The position numbers and the translations under genes are program-made. 37,452 nucleotides of DNA from Candidatus Borrarchaeota archaeon (GTDB taxonomy: Archaea; Asgardarchaeota; Sifarchaeia; Borrarchaeales; Borrarchaeaceae), in assembly GCA_016840645.1 (NCBI GenBank), contig JAEORY010000002.1, forward strand, positions 1-37,452, given 5' to 3'. This document shows, in pieces, positions 22,394 to 30,434 of the stretch. The notes beneath the pieces were generated by a model that ran no database searches, had not been told where the DNA came from, and saw nothing but the letters and a program-made list of their open reading frames with translations. Numbering within the stretch: position 1 is the stretch's first letter; every line of letters starts with the position of its first letter.

Positions 22394-22987
22394 ATGGCAC
22401 AAGTAAGAACTTTTACATGGACAAACCCAAATCCAGCGGTTGCTAGAGACCTAGACGTTGGATTTACTGTTGCGGAAATTACTACGGTAGACCGCACGAA
22501 TGGTGGAAGCTGGTATTGGAATGATGGAATGGCCGATGCCGAAGTTTTAGATGTTGATTCTGGAACTCTTACCACTACAAATGGTTTCACACCACTATCT
22601 GAAAGCGCAAATTATGGAGCAACGGTTTCGGGCTTCACGAACGCAAATCCTGGCGTCATCACTGTCGATGATACTGGGCCTGCTGGTTTTGCTGCTGGAG
22701 ATACAATTACTGTAACGGGTGTTGCTGACGATCAGTCTGCAACTACTTTGAATGGTACTTATACGGTTGCATCTGTTACCGCAACTACCATTACCACCGC
22801 TACCAATACGACTGCTTATAGCGTCTATGTTAGCGATGGTACTGCTGTGCGTGTTTCAGATACTAGTGGTGATGTTATTCCTACTGAAAACTTTGCACGT
22901 CGTGGAATCACTGTCGGCACCACCCCTGTAGGGGCGAACAGTGCGAACATGGTTGCAATTGTTGTTGGCAAGGAGACTGTTACTTAA
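22394..22987 (+). CDS. Probable capsid decoration protein with inserted FCCH-like module
   Basis: 197 residues, two overlapping GGAGG boxes upstream. The outer parts (1-76 and 154-197) look like one small beta domain: TWTNPNPAVARDLDVGF at the start and AMVAIV-like strands at the end. Between them (about 77-153, bases 22622-22852) lies a module with the phrases NANPGVITV, GDTITVTGV, LNGTYTV and AYSVYVSDG, which recurs twice in the large tail gene 25299-27401. Position right after the capsid gene favours a head decoration role; an alternative is a fibre-like virion protein. Confidence 0.72.
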   Translation: MAQVRTFTWTNPNPAVARDLDVGFTVAEITTVDRTNGGSWYWNDGMADAEVLDVDSGTLTTTNGFTPLSESANYGATVSGFTNANPGVITVDDTGPAGFAAGDTITVTGVADDQSATTLNGTYTVASVTATTITTATNTTAYSVYVSDGTAVRVSDTSGDVIPTENFARRGITVGTTPVGANSANMVAIVVGKETVT

Positions 22988-22997
22988 TAATTTGAGT

Positions 22998-23037
22998 AGG
23001 GGGTGTTTTGGACCTCCATTGTCACCCTCTCTCTTTT
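22998..23037 (+). terminator. Probable rho-independent terminator after head genes
   Basis: AGGGGGTG (22998-23005) pairs with CACCCTCT (23023-23030) including one G-T wobble, with a 17-base loop, followed by CTCTTTT. It would end transcripts of the capsid operon or thin them before the tail genes. The ACACACGGAG word begins right after it. Confidence 0.6.
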
Positions 23038-23047
23038 ACACACGGAG
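23038..23047 (+). promoter_or_regulatory. ACACACGGAG start-associated motif (copy E)
   Basis: ACACACGGAG lies five bases before ATG 23053 and supplies the Shine-Dalgarno GGAG. It is preceded by a terminator-like hairpin that lacks GCACCAC. Same ten bases as before the tail gene at 34868 and before the minus-strand gene at 7615. Confidence 0.6.
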
Positions 23048-23052
23048 ATAAA

Positions 23053-23370
23053 ATGACTGTAGAAGCACCAAAAGTCCAGAAGGATAAAAAAGATCGCCGT
23101 AAGGAATGGCTCAATGAAGAAGTTAGTGTTGAGTTCTTTAACCTTGAGGAGCCAGGTGTACCCCTTAAATTTAGTTATGGGAGTACGCGAAATCCTGAGA
23201 CGTTTACATTGCTCCATGGCGGTAAATATAAACTGCGTAGAGAGATTGTGCAGCACATCGAATCTAGGCAGACACCTATTTGGTCTTATAGACCTGATGG
23301 GAAAGGAATTATGCAAAAAAAACTAGAAAGCTACAAATCTCGCTTTCAATGCAGACAAGTTTTTGATTAA
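23053..23370 (+). CDS. Conserved small virion-region protein
   Basis: 105 residues from ATG 23053; an upstream in-frame TTG at 23008 is unlikely because the terminator lies there. The core SVEFFNLEEPGVPLKFSYGS, LHGGKYKLRREIVQHIESRQ and SRFQCRQVFD is a pattern I recall from phages with this capsid type. Probably a minor structural or assembly protein. It is the first gene after the terminator, so probably part of a new transcript. Confidence 0.82.
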   Translation: MTVEAPKVQKDKKDRRKEWLNEEVSVEFFNLEEPGVPLKFSYGSTRNPETFTLLHGGKYKLRREIVQHIESRQTPIWSYRPDGKGIMQKKLESYKSRFQCRQVFD

Positions 23371-23381
23371 GGGGAAAACTC

Positions 23382-24287
23382 ATGGCAGAATGGAATTTAG
23401 CGGAGATACGCAAAAAAACAAGACAGCTTAGCGGTAGGCTTTCTGTTGTTGAGCTTGGAAATACTCAGCTTGATGATTACATCAATAAGTATTTCCAGTT
23501 TGAGTTCCCTGCCGAAGTGAAGCTTAACAGAAACTATACTCTTCATGAATTTAACACGCAGGCGGATGTTCAAGATTATACATTCCCTGCGAATTTTACC
23601 AATTTCGTTCCTGAGGCAACGATAGATCGTCGTCAGCTTGAGTTCTATCAAGACCCAGATAAATTTTATACCGAGAACCCAGAAAATGTTCAGAGGTTCT
23701 CTACATGGACAGGAGATGGCACGACGACAGCTTTCACTAACACGTATGGGAATAATGTTCCAATTATTGCTGGAACTGTTCTTGTAGATGATACAGTAGA
23801 GGTTTTCACTGATGATGGAGCTGGTGTGCTCACCGGTGATCAGGGAGGTGCTGGGACTGTCGATTATACAACTGGCGCTGTTGCTGTTACCTTTAATACT
23901 GCCCCTACTAATGGACAGGTAATTCAAACAAGCTTTGTTCAATACATTGCTGGAACACCTGTTTCTGTTTTAATGTTCGATAACACATTCCGATTCAATC
24001 CAATTCCTGACCGCGCATATCGCTTTAGAATTAAGGCGTGGTCTCTTCTTTATGTTCAACCTTCATCTGGCTCTAATAAGGTTTTATTTGAGTTTGCCGA
24101 TGATAAGCCACTACAGGAAGAATGGGGCCCTGCTATTGCGTTTGGAGCTGCTAGAAGGATAGTTAGTGATTTCGGCGAGATGGATCGATATAGCGAGCTT
24201 ACAGTGCTCTACAAGGAACAAATTAATTACATATTAACAAGAACTCATATCGACCTGGAATCGACGAGGGCGTTGCCAATGTTTTAG
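23382..24287 (+). CDS. Head-to-tail connector / adaptor protein with inserted beta domain
   Basis: 301 residues. The outer parts (1-105 and 193-301) read as a phage adaptor: QLDDYINKYFQFEFPAEVKL and ending with a helical segment (IAFGAARRIVSDFGEMDRY). Residues about 106-192 form a separate beta module (GDGTTTAF, then DDGAGVLTG, YTTGAVAVTF), a phrase common as an inserted virion surface domain. Placed between head and tail genes, a connector under the portal is the most probable role. The inserted module might contact host surface or the neighbouring tail proteins. Confidence 0.78.
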   Translation: MAEWNLAEIRKKTRQLSGRLSVVELGNTQLDDYINKYFQFEFPAEVKLNRNYTLHEFNTQADVQDYTFPANFTNFVPEATIDRRQLEFYQDPDKFYTENPENVQRFSTWTGDGTTTAFTNTYGNNVPIIAGTVLVDDTVEVFTDDGAGVLTGDQGGAGTVDYTTGAVAVTFNTAPTNGQVIQTSFVQYIAGTPVSVLMFDNTFRFNPIPDRAYRFRIKAWSLLYVQPSSGSNKVLFEFADDKPLQEEWGPAIAFGAARRIVSDFGEMDRYSELTVLYKEQINYILTRTHIDLESTRALPMF

Positions 24288-24295
24288 GGGGTAGA

Positions 24296-24631
24296 ATGTA
24301 TTGGGATAAAGATGGACAGGGTTATTTATTTGCCCCAAGTCCTGGTACACCAAAAGACACCAAAGCATGGAAAAAATTTAGGAAGTATGACTGTGAAAAT
24401 CCCCAAATTTGGGAGAGATTTGTACAGATAACAAAGCAAGCATGGGATAGAGGGTTTCGAAAGATCGGAGCGCATTACATAATTCAAATTATGAGATGGG
24501 ATACAGGTCTTAGAGCTCGAGATGAATATAAAATTGGAAACAATTATTTCCCATACTATGCACGGAAATTCATGCTCGAATACCCAGAATATCAGGGGAT
24601 GTTTGAGTTGAGGGCATTAAAAGGAGATTAG
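24296..24631 (+). CDS. Conserved phage hypothetical protein
   Basis: 111 residues, preceded by AGGGGG. Rich in Trp, Tyr, Arg: NPQIWERFVQITKQAWDRGF, AHYIIQIMRWDTGLRA and YARKFMLEYPEYQGMFELR. I recall this pattern in proteins of varied phages, often beside tail or recombination genes, without known role. Three bases separate it from the next gene. Confidence 0.78.
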   Translation: MYWDKDGQGYLFAPSPGTPKDTKAWKKFRKYDCENPQIWERFVQITKQAWDRGFRKIGAHYIIQIMRWDTGLRARDEYKIGNNYFPYYARKFMLEYPEYQGMFELRALKGD

Positions 24632-24633
24632 AT

Positions 24634-25299
24634 ATGGCCTGGAATAAAGCATTGCCGACGGATGCCGAAAAGATTAGGAATCTTGGCATTGTTATTCGGC
24701 CAAATTGGGAAGCTATCGAGGAAGGTGATGATGTTGGAGTTGGTAGCATGTTGCAGATGCGATCTGTTCAGTTGGATAACCGGACTGGTCTTGCCGCTAA
24801 TAATGATCCCATTACTAATGCTGGGACTCATTATGTTTATAGCAAAGATGATGGAGGTGGTGTCCAGGAAGGATTTATGAAAGATTCTGCTGGAAATGTC
24901 ATTCAGATGACTAATGACGGTGGCATTGGCTCTGCTTCTACTACTATTCACTTCAATGATTTAACAAATGATGATGGAACAACTACCTATGATGAAAAAA
25001 ATCTCGTTGCTTATTGGGCGACTGTTACCGCTGGAGGAAGCATTAGTGCTCAGAGCGGGGGATTGTCTGTTTCTAAAACTGGGAATTCTACTTATCGTGT
25101 AACGTTTTCTACCGCCCAATTGAATGCAAATTATGCCGTTAATGTTACAGCGAATCACAATCCTGGAAATCCAAGGATTTGTACGTATTACACTCCGACA
25201 ACAGCGAATTTTAACGTAAAAATCGTTAATCAAAACGGTACACAAATTAGCGCTGGTGCTGCTTTTAGTGTCACTGTTTATGGAGGAAGACCAACGTAA
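24634..25299 (+). CDS. Tail-associated beta-rich structural protein
   Basis: 221 residues with AAAAGGAG upstream. The N-terminal part (MAWNKALPTDAEKIRNLGIV, then WEAIEEG) looks like an attachment helix found in several phage tail-fibre adaptors; the rest is Thr/Asn/Gly-rich beta sequence ending with a small strand domain (ANYAVNVTANH, SVTVYGGRPT). Probably a short fibre or adaptor bound to the neck. The stop overlaps the start of the next gene. Confidence 0.72.
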   Translation: MAWNKALPTDAEKIRNLGIVIRPNWEAIEEGDDVGVGSMLQMRSVQLDNRTGLAANNDPITNAGTHYVYSKDDGGGVQEGFMKDSAGNVIQMTNDGGIGSASTTIHFNDLTNDDGTTTYDEKNLVAYWATVTAGGSISAQSGGLSVSKTGNSTYRVTFSTAQLNANYAVNVTANHNPGNPRICTYYTPTTANFNVKIVNQNGTQISAGAAFSVTVYGGRPT

Positions 25300-27401
25300 T
25301 GTCTTACCAACCTTTTCTTATAGCGCCTTTTGGCACTGGTTTAGATACCGATATGGAGCCTTGGCTTTTGCCGCAGGATGCCTTTAGTGAAATCGTAAAC
25401 GGTCATATCAAACATGGTGTTGTTGAGAAGAGGCAGGGATATACAAAACAAGGTGATATCGTATATAGCGATGGAGCTATTTGGAATATAAGCAACATTA
25501 CTCAAGCAAATCCTGGTGTAGTAAGTGTTGGTAGCACAGCTGGAATTACCAATGGCGATACGATTGAAATTCGTAGCGTCACAGGAATGACAGAAGTTAA
25601 TGGAAATCAATATACGGTTGCTAATGTAGCTGCTGGTTCTTTTGAATTGTCAGGTGTTGATACGACTGGATTTACCGCCTATGCTGGAGGTGGTGTTGTT
25701 TATCTTGTTCCTGGTAATAGAGTGATGGGTCTTGAGAGGTACATTGATAGTTCTAATGTTAAAGAAGTTTTAGCTTTTGATACGAAGCGAGCTAGTGTTT
25801 TTAATGCGACAAATAATCAATATGATCCTCTTGATACAGCAGATATCATGGATAGTGGAGACACCGATTATATTTGGGCAGATAACTGGGCATCAACTGC
25901 CTCTGGAGTTGCATCTACTCTTTATCGTCTATATTTCACTAATGGAAAGGTTCTTTCTGCTGGTTTAAATGGAATTCGATATTATGATGGAGGAACTACT
26001 ACTACCTCTTTTGCTCCATTGATAAATGGAACGACTACAATTAATGGTTGTAAGCTTCTCTTTGCATTCAAACAACGTCTTGTTTTGCTTCATACTTTTG
26101 AGGGAGGCAACACTTATCCTCAGAGAGCTCGCTGGTCTCAAGCGCAAGGACCTTCTATAAGTGATGGATGGGATGATAATGTAGCTGGTAAGGGAGGGTT
26201 TGTTGACGCTCCTACAGGGGATCACATTATCAGTGCTCAGTTTGTTCAGGATGTTTTGATAGTTTTCTTTACCAATAGTGTTTGGACACTTCGTTCAACA
26301 CCAGACCCTTCTCTTCCTTTCAAGTGGGATAAAATTAATGATTTTAGGGCTTGTGATGGAAAAATGACATCTGAACAGTTTGATAGATATGTTATTTCTT
26401 TAGGTGTTCGAGGGATTACAGCTACCGATGGTGTAGAAACTAGGAGATTTGACGAGAGAATAGAAGATTTCGTAGACGATTCTATTAACGATGGTGAGTT
26501 CGAGAAAGTGTTTTCTAGAAGAAATTTTGGTAATAGGCGTCTATGGATGCTTTATCCAAAGATAGAGGATGATGATTCTGCGTCGGCGCTTATATATTCT
26601 GAGGAATCAGGAGCTTTTTCGAAATATGACATTGAGATGAATGTCTTGGGTTATGGTGGAGCTGCAGAAGATGCAACTCTAGCTGATTTTGCTGCGACAG
26701 AAGGAATTGATGATGTCGGCGATAACGGTATTGGTGACTATTTCTATGATGAGGGAGCGGAAATCTTTCTAGGTGGTAATAGGAGTGGAGAGATTTTTAT
26801 ACTAGCCGATGGCGGTGATGATAATGGAGATTCTATTCCCTTTAAATTAATATCTGCTGCGTGGAATCCCTGGATGTCTGAAGGAAGAAAAGCTCAACTT
26901 GGTTACATCGATATTTTCGCAGATACTCATCAAACAACCATTGTAGACGTTAGTTTTTTCGTTAACAATGAAATCACACCTTATGCAACACGAAGAATTA
27001 ATCTTCTTCCTGCTCTTCGTGAAATTGCGAGTGTGTCGAATATTACACAAGCGAATCCAGGTCAAGTCACTTCAAATCAACATGGTCTATCTACTGGAGA
27101 TGTTGTGTACATTTATAATGTTGATGGTATGGATGCTGTTAATGGAGGTCCTTACACAATTACGGTTGTAGATGCTAACAATTTCACTATAGGCGTAGAC
27201 ACAAGTGCGTATTCGGCTTATGCAAACGGTGGAGTATTGACGGAGCTTCCTTTTTCATCAGATAAGGCGTTTAAACGGGTGTATGCAGGAGGCGTTGGAT
27301 ATCAACATAAAGTAAAATTTGAATCTACAGGAGTTGATAGACCTTTACGAATGAATGGTTGGATTCCATGGTTTTCACCTAAATCAGTGAGGCCAATATG
27401 A
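25299..27401 (+). CDS. Large tail/neck structural protein with two FCCH-like modules
   Basis: 700 residues. N-terminus PFGTGLDTDMEPWLLPQDAF matches my memory of large structural proteins in podovirus-like phages with this head set. Aromatic and Gly-rich beta sequence with repeated W/F phrases suggests a propeller-like body. Two copies of the FCCH-like module sit at residues 63-135 (bases 25485-25703) and 577-648 (27027-27242), each with SNITQANPG, NG(x)YT and a terminal Y(T/S)AYA(G/N)GG(V). A tail-tube, nozzle or stabilising role is inferred from its position after the connector. Stop overlaps next start. Confidence 0.78.
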   Translation: MSYQPFLIAPFGTGLDTDMEPWLLPQDAFSEIVNGHIKHGVVEKRQGYTKQGDIVYSDGAIWNISNITQANPGVVSVGSTAGITNGDTIEIRSVTGMTEVNGNQYTVANVAAGSFELSGVDTTGFTAYAGGGVVYLVPGNRVMGLERYIDSSNVKEVLAFDTKRASVFNATNNQYDPLDTADIMDSGDTDYIWADNWASTASGVASTLYRLYFTNGKVLSAGLNGIRYYDGGTTTTSFAPLINGTTTINGCKLLFAFKQRLVLLHTFEGGNTYPQRARWSQAQGPSISDGWDDNVAGKGGFVDAPTGDHIISAQFVQDVLIVFFTNSVWTLRSTPDPSLPFKWDKINDFRACDGKMTSEQFDRYVISLGVRGITATDGVETRRFDERIEDFVDDSINDGEFEKVFSRRNFGNRRLWMLYPKIEDDDSASALIYSEESGAFSKYDIEMNVLGYGGAAEDATLADFAATEGIDDVGDNGIGDYFYDEGAEIFLGGNRSGEIFILADGGDDNGDSIPFKLISAAWNPWMSEGRKAQLGYIDIFADTHQTTIVDVSFFVNNEITPYATRRINLLPALREIASVSNITQANPGQVTSNQHGLSTGDVVYIYNVDGMDAVNGGPYTITVVDANNFTIGVDTSAYSAYANGGVLTELPFSSDKAFKRVYAGGVGYQHKVKFESTGVDRPLRMNGWIPWFSPKSVRPI

Positions 27402-27952
27402 CGATTCCATCTACAACAATTTTACCTCTTCATAGTGAGCGGATTAAAGAAGGTGGTGAAGAATTAGATAAGTATTTAAGGGAGCTAATTTTTTCCCTTC
27501 AACGTCAATATGAAGATGTCGCACAGGCGGTTAATGGAGATATTCGAAGCGATGTTGATATTGGAAGCCGTCAATATATCCCTACTGTGAGTGGTTCTAG
27601 TACAGAAGGAAGTGGTACTTACGACCATCAAGTGGGGTGGGTTTTAAGACAAGGATTATTAGTCGATTACTGGTTTGATATTAAATGGACAGCTCATACA
27701 GGAACAGGAAATCTTATTGTAGATTTACCCTATTTATCTATCGAAAGTGAGCAGAATCCATTCGTATGTGTGATATCAGCTGAGAATATTGCGTTTAGCG
27801 GTTATCTGACGGGAACTGTTGATCCTGGAACTAGAGAGCTGCAAATTTATGATAACCGGAGTGGTACAACCTTTAACAATATAGCGCTGCCTAGTGCGGC
27901 GACTTTACGGGGCCATTTGAGATATGTCGGAAGAGAAATCGAGAGAAGTTGA
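27398..27952 (+). CDS. Small trimeric tail appendage-like protein
   Basis: 184 residues. N-terminal helix (KYLRELIFSLQRQYEDVAQA) then a beta domain beginning YIPTVSGSSTEGSGTYDHQV and WFDIKWTAHTGTGNLIVDLP, a pattern common at the ends of short tail fibres. A helical stem with a beta head suggests a homotrimer. It could be an adaptor that receives one of the long fibres. Overlaps the following GNAT-like gene by 29 bases. Confidence 0.75.
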   Translation: MTIPSTTILPLHSERIKEGGEELDKYLRELIFSLQRQYEDVAQAVNGDIRSDVDIGSRQYIPTVSGSSTEGSGTYDHQVGWVLRQGLLVDYWFDIKWTAHTGTGNLIVDLPYLSIESEQNPFVCVISAENIAFSGYLTGTVDPGTRELQIYDNRSGTTFNNIALPSAATLRGHLRYVGREIERS

Positions 27953-28547
27953 TTTTGAAAAGTTACGGTTTATTAGAGTTTTTACGCCTATGCACGTTCC
28001 AAAAGAACTTATTGAGCAGGTACGTGATAGAGAATATGAGGTCGATGATTGGTATAATTATCAAGAGGTTATATGCCTTAGGAAAACGGCTTCTGGACCT
28101 CAACTTAACCCTTTATCACTCTTGTATGTTATTGCGGATGAAGGGAACAAGGTCGTTGGGATGTTATGGTGTGAAATTGATACGCTTGGCAAAACACTCG
28201 TTATACAAACCTTTTCGATGGATAAGAAATATTGGAGTAGAGGAAAAGCAGTAACACTTTTATCAAAAAAGGCGAAAGAAATATTAAAAGAGTGTAAACT
28301 GAAGAGAGCTGTGTGGCATACAAATTATCCAAAACATAGCGAGAGATATGGATTCAAAAGGGCGCGCTCTGTTTTGATGGAATTTAAAGAGGAGGAAGAA
28401 GATGGGCGATGTAATGATGGGGAGTGCGAAGCACAAAGGGGATGCTCCGTTGATGACCCAGGAACAACAAGACTTTCTGAGTCAGACACTAGCGGGACTG
28501 GGGCCTCAAGCGGGAGCAGCCTTTCAACAGTTTCTACAGCCGTATGA
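27924..28547 (+). CDS. GNAT-like protein, possible internal virion protein
   Basis: 207 residues. Residues about 65-150 follow the acetyltransferase (GNAT) order: LYVIADEGNKVVGMLWCEI strand pair, then a loop before helix (YWSRGKAVTLLSKKAKEILK) and a strand with AVWHTN and SERYGFKR. The acetyl-CoA loop is not canonical (no R/Q-x-x-G-x-G/A), so activity is uncertain. A GNAT-like domain is also present in the internal virion protein A of T7, and this gene stands before ejection-protein genes. The last 49 residues overlap the next gene in another frame, are Ser/Thr-rich and look disordered. Confidence 0.7.
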   Translation: MSEEKSREVDFEKLRFIRVFTPMHVPKELIEQVRDREYEVDDWYNYQEVICLRKTASGPQLNPLSLLYVIADEGNKVVGMLWCEIDTLGKTLVIQTFSMDKKYWSRGKAVTLLSKKAKEILKECKLKRAVWHTNYPKHSERYGFKRARSVLMEFKEEEEDGRCNDGECEAQRGCSVDDPGTTRLSESDTSGTGASSGSSLSTVSTAV

Positions 28548-29166
28548 CCAAGAACAATTCCAAGGCTTATTTCAACAAGCGTTTGTCGATCCGGCAATGC
28601 TCACGTATGAGCAGCAGGTTTTACCGGCTATTCAACAAAGATTTGTTGAGGCTGGTGCTGGTTCTTCTTCTGCTTTAAATCAAGCGTTGGGACAATCAGC
28701 TGCTGATTTAAGTACGATGCTTGGTGGTCAGATGGGACAATTCTATCAACAACAGCAAGGACAACAGCTAAATGCCCTTCAACTTCTTAGTCAGTTAACA
28801 GGACAGAGGGCTTTCGATCCTATCATTCAAAAGAGAAGTGGTATAATGGGACCTCTTATTGAAGCTGGTGGAAAAGTTGGAGCTGCTGCCGCTGCGGCAT
28901 CTTCCAGAGAGATTAAAGAGAATATTCACGATTTTGTTTCTGGAACATCTATGATTAATGGCCTTGATGTAAAGCAATATGACTACAAGGAACCTTATGA
29001 ATTTAAGGGAAAAAATAAAGTTGGTTTGATTGCAGAAGAAGTTCCAGAAGTTCTACAAGAAGATATAGATGGAGTTCTTGGTGTCGATCTTTATGGATTG
29101 CTAGCAATATCAATCAATGCAATTAAAGAATTAACTAAACGAGTTGAAGAGTTGGAGGCAAAATAA
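28402..29166 (+). CDS. Helical virion protein fused to S74 intramolecular chaperone domain
   Basis: 254 residues with GAGGAGG before ATG. Residues 20-165 are helical and Gln/Ala-rich (QQFLQPYDQEQFQGLFQQAF and similar), like ejection or internal virion proteins and unlike a fibre. Residues 167-254 are a peptidase S74 / endosialidase-type chaperone: SSREIKENI (Ser 167 or 168 and Lys 172 as probable self-cleavage dyad), GLDVKQYDY, VGLIAEEVPEVL, and the terminal YGLLAISINAIKELTKRVEE helix. In the family this domain trimerises, helps fold what precedes it and cuts itself off. Having it on a helical protein is the unusual point. Confidence 0.82.
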   Translation: MGDVMMGSAKHKGDAPLMTQEQQDFLSQTLAGLGPQAGAAFQQFLQPYDQEQFQGLFQQAFVDPAMLTYEQQVLPAIQQRFVEAGAGSSSALNQALGQSAADLSTMLGGQMGQFYQQQQGQQLNALQLLSQLTGQRAFDPIIQKRSGIMGPLIEAGGKVGAAAAAASSREIKENIHDFVSGTSMINGLDVKQYDYKEPYEFKGKNKVGLIAEEVPEVLQEDIDGVLGVDLYGLLAISINAIKELTKRVEELEAK

Positions 29167-30434
29167 TGCCTATCGTAGTAGAAGACCTATCCGGCATTGC
29201 TGAGGGCATTCGAGGAGCTGGTGGTGCTTTAGCCCAGGCTTTAGAAAAACGCGCTGAGCAGCGTTTAACACAGCAACAAAGGGGAGCTTTAGATGCAGCT
29301 CTTCAAAAGGCTGATTTATCGACTACAGCTGGTCAGCAGGATTTCCTTAGGAAATATACACAGGCAGGTGGGGATGTTAAAGATGCTTTAGCGGTTATTA
29401 AACAACAGCAACCTTCTGAATTAGATAAGTTATTAGCTGCATATGGGTATGGTGAATCACAGGGTCAGGAAACTCCAGTGCCTCTTAATCAACGAGATGT
29501 TGATGGTGTTTCTGGTAATCCAATTACGGAATCTCCTGTTCAGGCACAAACAAAAGAAATTCATCCTGCGTTGAGAGAGACACCATTTAATCAGGTTCCG
29601 GATGAAATGGCTACGATTATGGCTGCTAGTACAAATCCATCGACGCAGAAATTTGGTGAAGCTTTGATGAATACTAGAGACCAAGCTTTCAAAAGGTATG
29701 ATAGTGAAAGGAAATATGCTTCCCAACAAACGAGAAAATTCACAGATGGAACCACTGAGTTAAGAAGAACTCTTCCAGGAAGGCAACTATCAGTATCTCA
29801 AATGAAGCATTCTCTTTTAAATAGGGATGAGGCGGCAAAAACAAAAGATTTCTGGGCCTCTTATTTCATGAGAGGAGGAAGTGAATGGGCTGAAAGATTC
29901 TTAAGCCCTGAAGGTGCTTTATTAGAAAGTGCTGTGAAGAGCTTCCTTATTGATGACTTAGCAGTTGTTAAGGGAAGACCTAACCAATTCTTAGAACAAA
30001 GAATTATTGCATCTCTACCATCTTTGATGAAAAGCGATTTAGCGAACCTAACCGTGTTAGCTGGTTTTGAATTGAGAGATGAGTTTGATAAAATAAAGCT
30101 AGAAACTTATGACAGATTAGCAGATTTCTACATGAAACAAGATGGATTTTTGCCAGCTAATTTTGAATCGGTTGTCTATCAACAGATGCAGCCAGCAATG
30201 GAAGCGGCTAGAGATGGATACGCCTATAGAATTAGAACATTGCAAGAGCAAGACCAAGGAATAGATAAATTAGCGAATAAAAAAGTTGTACAAGGAACTC
30301 CTTTGACAATGGATATGATGACCCATTTTGTTGACACATATGGAAAAGATAAGGCTGTAGAGAGAGCTAAAAAACTTGGTTATACAATTCCAACAATAGA
30401 ACAATATAGGAGATATACAGATGCAGGCTCCTGA
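29166..30434 (+). CDS. Probable ejection (internal virion) protein 1
   Basis: 422 residues, GGAGG upstream, start overlaps previous stop by one base. Almost entirely helical, rich in Gln, Ala, Leu, Lys, with early coiled-coil-like sequence (LAQALEKRAEQRLTQQQRGA) and a Pro/Gln/Ser linker near 90-130. No enzyme motif. By position (after neck genes, before fibres) and composition it matches the class of proteins stored in the head and injected with DNA, as P22 gp7/gp20/gp16. No close homologue can be claimed. Confidence 0.72.
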   Translation: MPIVVEDLSGIAEGIRGAGGALAQALEKRAEQRLTQQQRGALDAALQKADLSTTAGQQDFLRKYTQAGGDVKDALAVIKQQQPSELDKLLAAYGYGESQGQETPVPLNQRDVDGVSGNPITESPVQAQTKEIHPALRETPFNQVPDEMATIMAASTNPSTQKFGEALMNTRDQAFKRYDSERKYASQQTRKFTDGTTELRRTLPGRQLSVSQMKHSLLNRDEAAKTKDFWASYFMRGGSEWAERFLSPEGALLESAVKSFLIDDLAVVKGRPNQFLEQRIIASLPSLMKSDLANLTVLAGFELRDEFDKIKLETYDRLADFYMKQDGFLPANFESVVYQQMQPAMEAARDGYAYRIRTLQEQDQGIDKLANKKVVQGTPLTMDMMTHFVDTYGKDKAVERAKKLGYTIPTIEQYRRYTDAGS

